64,000 nt of DNA, from assembly GCF_000720175.1 (NCBI RefSeq), contig NZ_JOIX01000074.1:1-64000 (forward strand), written 5' to 3'. The position numbers were made by a program, and so were the translations under genes. Each line of letters begins with the position of its first letter. Position 1 is the stretch's first letter. The notes under the pieces were generated by a model, which saw nothing but the letters and a program-made list of their open reading frames with translations, did not search any database and was not told the DNA's origin. Source of the DNA: Streptomyces sp. NRRL S-337. Lineage in GTDB: Bacteria > Actinomycetota > Actinomycetes > Streptomycetales > Streptomycetaceae. Shown one piece after another: positions 1-10,035 of this stretch.

Positions 1-1938
1 GCAGACGGTGACGCAGGCGTCGACGACCACGTCGGTCACGACGTCTCCGGACCCGTCGGTGTTCGGTGAGTCGGTGACCTTGACGGCCACGGTTGCGCCC
101 GTGTCGCCGGGTGCGGGTACGCCGACCGGTACGGTCACGTTCGTGGTCGCCGGTGGTCCGACGCTGACGGCGACGCTCGTGGGCGGTACGGCGAGTGTCA
201 GCACGAGTGCCATTCCGGTCGGGACCAGCAATGTCACGGCGACGTACAGCGGTGACGGGAACTTCACCGGACACCCACCGGTACGGTCACGTTCGTCGCC
301 ACCGACGGTGACACGACCGTGAGCCTGACCGGGACGTTGAGCGGCGGAACGGCCAGTGTCAACACCAACGGGCTTGTCACGGCCGGGACTTACGCCGTCA
401 CGGCGACATACAGCGGTGACGGTGACTTCGCCGGCTCCAGCGGCAACGACACCCAGACGGTCACCCCGGCCTCGACCACCACCTCGGTCACGACGTCCCC
501 CGACCCGTCGGTGTTCGGTGAGCCGGTGACCCTGACGGCCACGGTCGCCCCGGTGTCGCCGGGTGCGGGTACGCCGACCGGGACGGTCACCTTCGTGGTC
601 ACCGGTGGGCCGACGCTGACCGGGACGCTCGTGGGCGGTACGGCGAGCGTCAGCACGAGTGCCATTCCGGTCGGTACGCACACCGTCACGGCGACCTACA
701 GCGGTGACAGTGGCTTCAGCGGCTCGGTCGGGTCGGACACCCAGACGGTTGCGCCGGCCGTGACCACCACGTCGGTCACGACCTCCCCCGACCCGTCCGT
801 GGTCGGGCAGACGGCGACCTTCACGGCCACGGTCTCCCCGGTGTCGCCGGGGGCGGGTACGCCCACCGGTACGGTCACGTTCGTCGCCACCGACGGTGTC
901 ACGACCGTGAGTCTGACCGGGACGCTGAGTGGCGGCACGGTCGGTGTCGGCACCAACGGGCTCGTGACGGCCGGGACTTACGCCGTCACCGCGACGTACA
1001 GCGGTGACGGGGACTTCACCGGCTCGGTCGGTGCGGACACGCAGACGGTGGCTCAGGCGTCGACGACCACGTCGGTGTCGACGGCCCCCGACCCGTCGGC
1101 GGTCGGTGAGTCGGTGACGTTGTCGGCCACCGTTGCGCCGGTCTCTCCCGGCGCCGGCACTCCCACCGGCACGGTCACCTTCGTGGTCACCGGTGGGCCG
1201 ACGCTGACGGCGACGCTCTCGGGTGGTACGGCGAGCGTCAGCACGAGTGCGATTCCGGTCGGTACGCACACCGTCACGGCGACCTACAGCGGTGACGCCA
1301 ACTTCACGGCCTCCAGCGGCACCGACACGCAGACCGTGACCCAGGCGTCCACGACGACGACCGTCGCATCCTTGCCCGACCCCTCGGTGTTCGGGGAGCT
1401 GGTGACCTTCACCGCGAACGTCACCGTCGACCCGCCCGGGGTGGGCAGCCCGACCGGCACCGTCACGTTCGTCATCGACGGTGGCGGGGGCGGCACGCTG
1501 ACCGGCACCGTCGTCGCGGGGATCGCGACCGTCACCACCAGCACCCTGGACGTCGGTACGCACAACGTCACCGCGACCTACAACGGTGACGCCGACTTCG
1601 CCAGCTCTGTCGGGACGGACACCCAGACGGTGACCCAGGCCTCGACGCTCACCACGGTCACCTCGTTCCCCGACCCGTCCACGAGTGGGCAGACGGTCGG
1701 GTTCATCGCCTTCGTAGCGGCGGTGGCACCCGGCAGTGGCATTCCGACCGGCAACGTCAACTTCACCATCACCGACGGGGTGACCACCGTGAACCTCACC
1801 GGAACCCTGAACGGCAGCGGTGTCGCCACGGTCAGCTCCGCGCTGGTCACACCCGGCAGCTACCTGGTCACCGCCACCTACACCGGAGACAGCAACTTCG
1901 GCACCTCCACCGGCACCGACACTCAGATCGTCGTGTAA
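1..1938 (+). pseudogene. Ig-like repeat surface protein, 3' part, frameshifted
   Basis: Partial at the left edge. The protein is a chain of immunoglobulin-like (Big_3 type) domains of about 95-99 residues. Each has a TTTSV..SPDPS start, a PTGTVTFV strand, a GGTASVSTSAIPVGTHTVTATYSGD-like middle and a DTQTV linker. Two alternating subtypes differ in the middle (VVTGGPTLT against VATDGVTTVSLT). The upstream reading frame runs open from base 2 and stops at 322. The second frame runs 319-1938 and ends after a complete domain, with no LPXTG motif or membrane anchor. At about 268-272 the text jumps from the end of one domain (GDGNFTG) straight into the PTGTVTFV strand of another, losing roughly half a domain and the frame. 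This may be a real deletion between repeats or an assembly collapse. Domains of this kind usually act as stalks or adhesins outside the cell; no catalytic domain is visible here. Confidence 0.7.
22..1938 (+). repeat. Tandem Ig-domain coding repeats, about 287-298 bp
   Basis: Repeat starts (the ACGACCACGTCGGTC-like segment) lie near 22, 475, 762, 1060, 1348 and 1642, so the period is 287-298 bp. The first unit is fused to part of another by the deletion near 270. Copies before 1348 are very similar at DNA level; the last two are more diverged. Confidence 0.8.
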
Positions 1939-2148
1939 CCGTCCACTCCGGCAACCATCCGTCGGCGGCCATCCGCCGACAGTCATCCACCAACAACCGG
2001 CCACCGATATCCGGCCACTCCGATCCATATCCACTCACTCGCCCACCGCACAGCGCCGGGCCGTCCGAAGGGGCGGTCCGGCGCCGTGCCGTGTGCCCCT
2101 AAGCTTGCTCCCCGTTCGTACGGATGTCCGTCCACGGGGAGACAGAAA

Positions 2149-2556
2149 ATGGCCGAGAAAGCACGCCGCCGGCTGCGGTCGAGCACGGTGATCCTGGGCG
2201 GTATGGGCGCCCTGGCCGCCGCCCTGACGTCCTGCGGCTCCGACCCGGACAAGCGCTGCGTGGACCGCAACAGCTACGACGTGGTCAAGGGCTACCGCGT
2301 CGTCGACGCCAAGAGCTGCTCGGCCGGCGGCGGCTCGTCCACCGGCGGTTCGGGGACCGGCGGCGCGGGGTCCGGTACGTCGGGCCGCGGCAAGCGGCCG
2401 GTCGACGCCCAGTGGTACTACGATCCCGACAACGGCGGCGGCAAGTACGCCGACAACGGCACCTTCAGCCGGACCACGGCCGTCAACCGCGGCGGTTTCG
2501 GCTGCTCCGGAGGCCACGGCGGGCACGGCAGCCACCACGGCTCCTTCGGCGGCTGA
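2149..2556 (+). CDS. YgiB-like small lipoprotein
   Basis: The protein has 135 residues. A basic N-terminus is followed by a hydrophobic stretch and a lipobox-like ALTSC, so it is probably an exported lipoprotein. The mature part is short, rich in Gly and Ser, contains CVDRNSYDV and WYYDPDNGGGKY, and ends in an RGGFG motif followed by a Gly/His-rich tail. The RGGFG ending and the position 17 nt before a glutathionylspermidine-synthase-like gene match the Escherichia coli ygiB-ygiC pair, where YgiB is a DUF1190 lipoprotein; that assignment is inference. The ATG at 2149 is chosen because GGGGAGA lies 6 nt upstream; the frame is open further up but without a ribosome site. Function unknown. Confidence 0.75.
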   Translation: MAEKARRRLRSSTVILGGMGALAAALTSCGSDPDKRCVDRNSYDVVKGYRVVDAKSCSAGGGSSTGGSGTGGAGSGTSGRGKRPVDAQWYYDPDNGGGKYADNGTFSRTTAVNRGGFGCSGGHGGHGSHHGSFGG

Positions 2557-2573
2557 GCGGACACCGGACGGGC

Positions 2574-3764
2574 ATGGAACGCCACACCATCGAGCCCCGC
2601 CCCGGCTGGCAGCAGACCGTCGAGGCGCAGGGCCTGATCTACCCGCTCACCCGCTACCCGGACGACTCGCTGCGCCCCTACTGGGACGAGAGCGCGTACT
2701 ACTCCTTCACCCTCCCGGAGGTCGAGGCGCTGGAGGAGGTCGTCGAGGAGCTGCACGGCATGTGCCTGGCCGCCGCCGAGCACATCGTCGCCCGCGACCG
2801 CTTCGCCGACCTCGGGATCACCGACCCCCGGCTGGCCGCGCTGGTCGCCGAGTCCTGGCGCCGGCGCGCCGAACTCCCCTCCCTCTACGGGCGGTTCGAC
2901 CTGCACTACGACGGCACCGGCCCGGCCAAGATGCTGGAGTACAACGCCGATACGCCGACCTCGCTGGTCGAGGCCGCCAGCCCCCAGTGGTTCTGGATGG
3001 AGGAACGCTTCCCCGGCGCCGACCAGTGGAACTCGCTGCATGAGCGGCTGGTCGCGGCCTGGAAGCGGCAGGCCCCGCTGCTGCCGCCGGGTGCCCCGGT
3101 GCACTTCGCGCACTCCGCGGGCGACGAGCTCGGCGAGGACCTGATGACCGTCGCCTACCTGGAGGAGACGGCCCAGCAGGCGGGCCTCGCGACCGTCGCC
3201 ATCCCCGTGGAGGAGATCGGCTGGGACCGGCTCTCGGGCCGCTTCGTCGACCAGCGGCTGCGCTTCGTGCGGGCCTGCTTCAAGCTCTACCCGTGGGAGT
3301 GGCTGGCCACCGACGACTTCGGCCCGCACGTCCTGGACACCCTCGACAACGGCGGCGGCACCGGCTCCACCCTCTGGATCGAACCCGTCTGGAAGATGCT
3401 GCTCTCCAACAAGGCGCTGCTGGCCATCCTGTGGGAGCTCTACCCCGGCCACCCGAACCTGCTGCCCGCCTACCTGGACGGGCCGCGCGAGCTGGCGCAC
3501 ACCCGCGGCTACGCCGCCAAACCGCTGCTGGGCCGGGAGGGCGCCGGCGTCACCCTGCACCAGCCGGGCGACGAGCCGGTGCTGCGCGGGCCGGACGACC
3601 CGTGCTGCTACCAGGAGTTGGCGCCGCTGCCGGACTTCGACGGCAACCGGGTGGTGCTGGGGGCCTGGGTCGTCGAGGACGAGGCGGCCGGCCTCGGCAT
3701 CCGCGAGTCGGCAGGACCGGTCACGGACGAGTACGCCCGTTTCCTTCCCCATGTGATCCGCTGA
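2574..3764 (+). CDS. Glutathionylspermidine synthase family (YgiC-like) ATP-grasp protein
   Basis: The 396-residue protein resembles the C-terminal synthetase domain of glutathionylspermidine synthase (ATP-grasp, PF03738). Visible hallmarks are a Tyr-rich N-terminus (YWDESAYYSF), LEYNADTPTSLVEA, YPWEWL, IEPVWKMLLSNKALLAILW, and the C-terminal KPLLGREGAGV ATP-binding loop. Homologues join an amine to a carboxylate with ATP, but for YgiC-type proteins without the amidase domain the substrate is not established. It starts 17 nt after the YgiB-like gene, so the two are likely an operon. Streptomyces use mycothiol rather than glutathione, so the family name should not be read as the reaction. The last codons and the stop are duplicated just downstream. 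Confidence 0.85.
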   Translation: MERHTIEPRPGWQQTVEAQGLIYPLTRYPDDSLRPYWDESAYYSFTLPEVEALEEVVEELHGMCLAAAEHIVARDRFADLGITDPRLAALVAESWRRRAELPSLYGRFDLHYDGTGPAKMLEYNADTPTSLVEAASPQWFWMEERFPGADQWNSLHERLVAAWKRQAPLLPPGAPVHFAHSAGDELGEDLMTVAYLEETAQQAGLATVAIPVEEIGWDRLSGRFVDQRLRFVRACFKLYPWEWLATDDFGPHVLDTLDNGGGTGSTLWIEPVWKMLLSNKALLAILWELYPGHPNLLPAYLDGPRELAHTRGYAAKPLLGREGAGVTLHQPGDEPVLRGPDDPCCYQELAPLPDFDGNRVVLGAWVVEDEAAGLGIRESAGPVTDEYARFLPHVIR

Positions 3765-3799
3765 GCCGGTCCTTCCCCCATGTGATCCGCTGAGCCGGA
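3743..3799 (+). repeat. Tandem duplication spanning a stop codon
   Basis: A 28-bp unit at 3743-3770 (CCTTCCCCATGTGATCCGCT and onward) is repeated at 3771-3799 with one extra C and one end mismatch. The stop of the preceding gene lies inside the first copy. Confidence 0.9.
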
Positions 3800-3930
3800 C
3801 GGACCGGCGCGGGGCTCGGCACGGACCTGGCACAGCGAGCGGCCAGGGCCTCGCACCCGCCGCCGGCCGCCCGCTGCACGTCCGTCGCCCCCTCACGCCC
3901 CCCGCCACGCCGTTCCCTCACACCCTCCCG

Positions 3931-5148
3931 TCACGCCTCCAGGACGTCCCTCAGCCGTTCCAGCCCCCAGTCCAGGTCCTCCTTGCTGATCATCAGGGGC
4001 GGCGCGAGCCGGATCGTCGCGCCGTGGGTGTCCTTGACCAGGACGCCGCGCGCCATCAGCTGCTCGGAGACCGCGCGACCGGTGCCGCGGGACGGGTTGA
4101 CGTCCACGCCCGCCCACAGTCCGCGGCCGCGCACCGCGTCCACCGTCCCGCCGCCCACCAGCAGCCCCAGCTCGCTGTGCAGGTGCTCGCCCAACTCCGT
4201 TGCCCGTTCCTGGTATTCGCCGGTCCGCAGCATCGCGATCACCTCCAGCGCGACCGCGCACGCCAGCGGGTTCCCGCCGAACGTCGAGCCGTGCTCGCCC
4301 GGCGCGAAGACGCCCAGCACCTCGCGCGAGGACACCACCGCCGACACCGGCACCACCCCGCCGCCCAGCGCCTTGCCGAGCACGTACACGTCGGGCACCA
4401 CGCCCTCGTGCTCACAGGCGAAGGTCCGGCCCGTGCGGCCCAGCCCGGACTGGATCTCGTCGGCGACGAACAGCACGTTCCGGCGCCGGGTCAGCTCGCG
4501 TACGCCCGCCAGATAGCCGGGCGGCGGCACGCGTACGCCCGCCTCGCCCTGGATCGGCTCCAGCAGGACCGCGACGGTCCGCTCGTCGACCGCCGCCTCC
4601 ATCGCGGCCAGGTCGCCGTAGGGGACGATCTCGAAACCGGGGGTGTACGGGCCGAAGCCGTCGCGGGCCTCGGGATCGGTGGAGAACGAGACGATGGTGG
4701 TGGTCCGGCCGTGGAAGTTGCCGTCCGCGACGACGATCTTCGCCTGGCCGTCCGGGACGCCTTTGACCTGGTAGCCCCATTTGCGGGCGGTCTTCACCGC
4801 GGTCTCCACCGCCTCGGCGCCGGTGTTCATCGGCAGCACCAGTTCCATCCCGCACAGCTCGGCCAGCCGGGTGCAGAAGTCGCCGAACCGGTCGTGGTGG
4901 AAGGCGCGTGAGGTGAGGGTGACCCGTTCCAGCTGGGCGCGGGCGGCGGCCAGCAGCCGCGGGTGGCCGTGCCCGAAGTTCAGCGCGGAGTACCCGGCGA
5001 GCATGTCCAGATAGCGCCGGCCCGTCACGTCCGTCATCCAGGCACCCTCGGCGGTCGCCACGACCACGGGGAGCGGGTGGTAGTTGTGCGCGCTGTGGGC
5101 TTCCGCGGCGGCGAGGGCGGCTGCGATGCCGGGTTCCGTGGACGTCAC
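3931..5148 (-). CDS. rocD: Ornithine aminotransferase
   Basis: The 405-residue protein is a class-III PLP-dependent aminotransferase. It moves the delta-amino group of ornithine to 2-oxoglutarate, giving glutamate semialdehyde, in arginine/ornithine breakdown. Features in order: SALNFGHGHPRL, the cofactor phosphate loop NTGAEAVETAVKTARKWGY, FHGRTTT, the glutamate EPIQGEAGV, DEIQSGLGRTG, the PLP lysine in LGKALGGG, and HGSTFGGNPLA. Full RocD length and these motifs favour ornithine over acetylornithine aminotransferase, but the two are close. It starts at GTG with GGAG 9 nt upstream. It stands alone and is divergent from glyA. A near-perfect inverted repeat lies 27 nt before the start. Confidence 0.88.
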   Translation of the reverse strand: MTSTEPGIAAALAAAEAHSAHNYHPLPVVVATAEGAWMTDVTGRRYLDMLAGYSALNFGHGHPRLLAAARAQLERVTLTSRAFHHDRFGDFCTRLAELCGMELVLPMNTGAEAVETAVKTARKWGYQVKGVPDGQAKIVVADGNFHGRTTTIVSFSTDPEARDGFGPYTPGFEIVPYGDLAAMEAAVDERTVAVLLEPIQGEAGVRVPPPGYLAGVRELTRRRNVLFVADEIQSGLGRTGRTFACEHEGVVPDVYVLGKALGGGVVPVSAVVSSREVLGVFAPGEHGSTFGGNPLACAVALEVIAMLRTGEYQERATELGEHLHSELGLLVGGGTVDAVRGRGLWAGVDVNPSRGTGRAVSEQLMARGVLVKDTHGATIRLAPPLMISKEDLDWGLERLRDVLEA

Positions 5149-5174
5149 CGTGACTCCGTTCCGGTAGACCGTAC

Positions 5175-5207
5175 GGGGCGTATGGAGTGAGGTAACCCAT
5201 ATGCCCC
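5175..5207 (-). promoter_or_regulatory. Inverted repeat before rocD, candidate operator
   Basis: GGGGCGTATGG (5175-5185) and CCATATGCCCC (5197-5207) pair at 10 of 11 positions around an 11-nt spacer. It sits just upstream of rocD, where a regulator such as an Lrp/AsnC or arginine-type repressor might bind. The regulator is not identifiable from the sequence. Confidence 0.45.
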
Positions 5208-5321
5208 TCTATATTGCCCCGCAGGCGGTTCGTCCGGAAGGCACCGGGGCGGTCGGGTGGTGCAGGCGCCGGGTCGTGGGGCAGAAGGGGTGTTCCCGGC
5301 ACCGGGCCGCGCACGGCCGTC

Positions 5322-5327
5322 TAGACT
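5322..5327 (+). promoter_or_regulatory. glyA promoter -10 element
   Basis: TAGACT fits the TANNNT consensus and places transcription start near 5333, at the 5' edge of the riboswitch. No convincing -35 was seen at 17-19 nt. Confidence 0.5.
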
Positions 5328-5334
5328 CGGCGGT

Positions 5335-5425
5335 GCGCATCGCGACTGGCGTACGGGGAAGCGACCCCGAGGGAGCGCTGCGTGGCCACCACCACGAGGT
5401 GTCGCCCCGCCTGGGCACCCCGGGA
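5335..5425 (+). promoter_or_regulatory. ZTP (pfl) riboswitch upstream of glyA
   Basis: The leader holds the conserved pfl-motif pieces in order: GCGACTGGCG (5342-5351), GGGGAAGCGACCCCGAGGGAGCGC (5355-5378, a short stem plus the GGGAGC-type segment) and, after a variable part, CCGCCTGGGCACC (5407-5419). Such riboswitches sense ZTP/ZMP, which build up when 10-formyl-tetrahydrofolate runs short, and commonly control glyA in actinobacteria. Position directly between a -10 element and glyA supports this. The structure was recognised by eye only. Confidence 0.75.
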
Positions 5426-5464
5426 CCACGACCGGACCACCGATCGACCGCCCCGGAGGACGCC

Positions 5465-6766
<1,302 letters not shown>

Positions 6767-6768
6767 CG

Positions 6769-6846
6769 GCCGGCGCGTCACCGTGGGGGCGCAACCGCCG
6801 GCGCGTCACCGTGGCGCGCACCCGCCGGGAACACCCGCCGGGAATA
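6769..6846 (+). repeat. Short tandem repeats behind glyA
   Basis: GCCGGCGCGTCACCGTGG occurs at 6769-6786 and 6797-6814 (period 28). It is followed by CCCGCCGGGAACA at 6821-6833 and CCCGCCGGGAATA at 6834-6846 (period 13). Both sets begin within 60 nt of the glyA stop. Confidence 0.85.
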
Positions 6847-6871
6847 CCCGCCCCCACCTGCACGTTGTGGC

Positions 6872-6925
6872 CCCGCAGGGGGCCTCGCCATCCCCTAAGG
6901 GATGCGTTCGAAAACCCCCTGCGGG
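6872..6925 (+). terminator. Nested hairpin between glyA and trpS
   Basis: CCCGCAGGGGG (6872-6882) pairs exactly with CCCCCTGCGGG (6915-6925). Inside it CATCCC (6889-6894) pairs with GGGATG (6899-6904). It is probably the glyA terminator; there is no T-run, as usual for Streptomyces. It could equally be an RNA element. Confidence 0.55.
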
Positions 6926-7013
6926 ATCTCCCCTACGAACCCCCATCCCCGCCCCCGAGGCCCGCCACCCATCCCCGCGCCCACCGGACGCCCTACCGCT
7001 CCTCGCGACCTGA

Positions 7014-8039
<1,026 letters not shown>

Positions 8040-8224
8040 CGGAACGGTCCGCGCGGCCCGCCCCGGCCGGCCGCGCGGACCCCACCGGGGCCCGCCGCCC
8101 CCACTCATGGGGGCACAACGGCCCGGCCGTCCGAGGGCCGGGGACGCTCCCCGTCCGGGGTGCGCACCCGGCACACTAAGAGGGTGCGCGAGCGCGCCGC
8201 ACACACGTCAGGAGGGAGAAGCCA

Positions 8225-8809
8225 GTGGGGACCGTAACGCTGGGCGTTTCGATCGCGGTCCCGGAGCCGTACGGCAGCTTCCTCCAGCGGAAGCGCGCCG
8301 GCTTCGGGGACCCCGCCGCACACGGCATCCCCACCCACATCACCCTCCTCCCGCCCACGGAGGTCCAGGCCGACGCGCTGCCCGCCATCGAGCGCCACCT
8401 GGCCGGCGTCGCGGCCGTCTCCCGCCCCTTCCCGCTCCGGCTGGAGGGCACCGACACCTTCCGCCCGCTCTCCCCGGTCGTCTTCGTGAAGGTCACCGAG
8501 GGCGCGGCCGGCTGCACCGCCCTCCAGGCCCGGGTCCGCGCCACCTCCGGCCCGTGCGCCCGTGATCTGCAGTTCCCGTACCACCCCCATGTGACGGTCG
8601 CGCACGGCATCGCCGAGGACGCCATGGACCGCGCCCAGGCCGAGCTCGCGGACTTCTCCGCGACCTGGACGATCGCCGGGTTCGCCCTCTACCAGCAGGG
8701 CGCGGACGCCGTCTGGCGCCTGGAGCGCGAGTACCCCTTCGGCCCGCAGACCCCCGCCGTTCCGCGCCAGGCCGTCGACCTCTCCCGCCCCCCGGCCCCT
8801 TCCTGCTGA
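8225..8809 (+). CDS. 2'-5' RNA ligase / cyclic phosphodiesterase superfamily protein
   Basis: The 194-residue protein belongs to the 2H phosphoesterase superfamily. Two HxT motifs are present, HITL near residue 38 and HVTV near residue 123, at the expected spacing for the paired catalytic histidines. Members cleave or join 2'-5' or cyclic phosphates in RNA; the bacterial role is unclear. The N-terminal MGTVTLGVSIAVPEPYG is typical of actinobacterial copies. The GTG start follows AGGAGGGAGAAG. A Pro-rich C-terminal tail of about 20 residues lies outside the domain. Confidence 0.85.
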   Translation: MGTVTLGVSIAVPEPYGSFLQRKRAGFGDPAAHGIPTHITLLPPTEVQADALPAIERHLAGVAAVSRPFPLRLEGTDTFRPLSPVVFVKVTEGAAGCTALQARVRATSGPCARDLQFPYHPHVTVAHGIAEDAMDRAQAELADFSATWTIAGFALYQQGADAVWRLEREYPFGPQTPAVPRQAVDLSRPPAPSC

Positions 8810-8830
8810 CACCGGCGCGCGGTCTGCCGC

Positions 8831-8893
8831 CGGCCCTCCCCTGGCGTGAGCCGGCCCTCTCCCGGCGTGCGGCGGCTCTCTCCCGGCGTGCGG
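8831..8893 (+). repeat. Three 21-bp tandem repeats
   Basis: Units at 8831-8851, 8852-8872 and 8873-8893 share CGGCCCTCTCCCGGCGTGCGG with a few differences. They start 22 nt after the preceding stop codon and lie in the gap before the YihY gene. Confidence 0.85.
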
Positions 8894-9016
8894 CAGCCGT
8901 CGGCCGGATGCGCCGGGCCGTGACGGGGCACCGGATGCACGGAGGCCGTTACGGGGTAGTCGGACTTTAGGGTTCCGGATCACCGGGGCGACCGACTGCC
9001 GTACGAGGGGAGCGCC

Positions 9017-9934
9017 GTGGACTGGTTGAGGAAACTGCCGGTGGTCGGGCCGGCCTTCGGCTGGCTGATGACCACTCACCTCTGGCACGCCTACGAGCGC
9101 ATGCTCCGGGTGCACTGGACCCGGCTCGCCGCCGCGATCACCTTCACCAGCTTCGTCGCCCTCTTCCCGCTGCTCACCGTGGGCGCCGCGATCGGCGCCG
9201 TGCTGCTCAGCGACAGGGATCTGCACAAGCTGGAGGGCAAGGTCGCCGAGCAGCTCCCCGGCATCTCCGGGCAGATGGACATCGCCGGGCTCGTCGCCAA
9301 CGCCACCACGATCGGTCTGGTCGCCGGTGCCGCGCTGCTGTTCACCGGCATCGGCTGGGTCGACTCGCTGCGCGACTGCCTGCGCGCCGTATGGGAGAAG
9401 GGCGACGACGACGCCAACTTCTTCGTCGGCAAGCTCCGGGACGGCGCCCTGCTGCTGGGACTCGGCGGGGTCGCCCTGCTGTCGTTCGCCTGCTCGGCCT
9501 TCGCGTCCTCCGCGGTCGGCAAGGCGGCGCACGCGCTCGGCCTGGCGGAGGGCGGCATCGGCACCGTCCTGCTGTCCGCCGCCGGCTTCTGCATCGCCGT
9601 CCTCGCGGACTTCCTGCTGCTCGTCTACGTCCTGACCAAACTGCCCGGCGCCCACCCGCCGCGCAGTGCCGTGGTCATCGCCGGCCTCCTCGGCGCGATC
9701 GGCTTCGAACTGCTGAAGCTGCTGCTCAGCGGCTATCTGCAGGGCGTCGCCTCCCGCAGCATGTACGGCGCTTTCGGCACCCCGATCGCGCTGCTGCTGT
9801 GGATCAACTTCACCGCGAAGCTGCTGGTGTACTGCGCCTCATGGACGGCCACGGCGGGGGAGGAGACGAACGGGACGGAGGAATCCGGCGACGCGGGACC
9901 CGGGACCGCCGAAGCGGCGGCGGGGGCCGCATAG
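9017..9934 (+). CDS. YihY/virulence factor BrkB family membrane protein
   Basis: The 305-residue integral membrane protein (PF03631) has about six membrane segments: one near residues 37-62 (AAAITFTSFVALFPLL), pairs around 95-115, 145-165 and 175-205, and two more near 215-270. HWTRLAAAITFTSFVALFPLL and FGTPIALLLWINFTAKLLVYCA are family signatures. Function is not established; the family was once called ribonuclease BN in error. A short acidic, Ala/Gly-rich tail follows the last segment. The GTG start has GGGGAGCG 6 nt upstream. Confidence 0.9.
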   Translation: MDWLRKLPVVGPAFGWLMTTHLWHAYERMLRVHWTRLAAAITFTSFVALFPLLTVGAAIGAVLLSDRDLHKLEGKVAEQLPGISGQMDIAGLVANATTIGLVAGAALLFTGIGWVDSLRDCLRAVWEKGDDDANFFVGKLRDGALLLGLGGVALLSFACSAFASSAVGKAAHALGLAEGGIGTVLLSAAGFCIAVLADFLLLVYVLTKLPGAHPPRSAVVIAGLLGAIGFELLKLLLSGYLQGVASRSMYGAFGTPIALLLWINFTAKLLVYCASWTATAGEETNGTEESGDAGPGTAEAAAGAA

Positions 9935-9945
9935 CCCCCGCCCCA

Positions 9946-10035
9946 CAGACTCACTCCGCTCGCCGGCTCGCTGCGCCCCGCCCGCAGGCTCACTCCGCCC
10001 GCAGGCTCACTCCGCCCGTCGGCTCACTTCGCGGC
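9946..10035 (-). repeat. 17-bp tandem repeats spanning the D,D-carboxypeptidase stop codon
   Basis: CAGGCTCACTCCGCCCG occurs exactly at 9985-10001 and 10002-10018. A third, diverged unit at 10019-10035 contains the gene's stop codon, and a degenerate copy begins at 9946. On the minus strand each unit reads GTGAGCC at the stop position. Confidence 0.85.

Noticed and set aside
1..1938. Regular repeats as a possible CRISPR array
   Set aside because: Period is near 290 bp, in frame, and translates into Ig-like domains; there are no short repeats with unique spacers.
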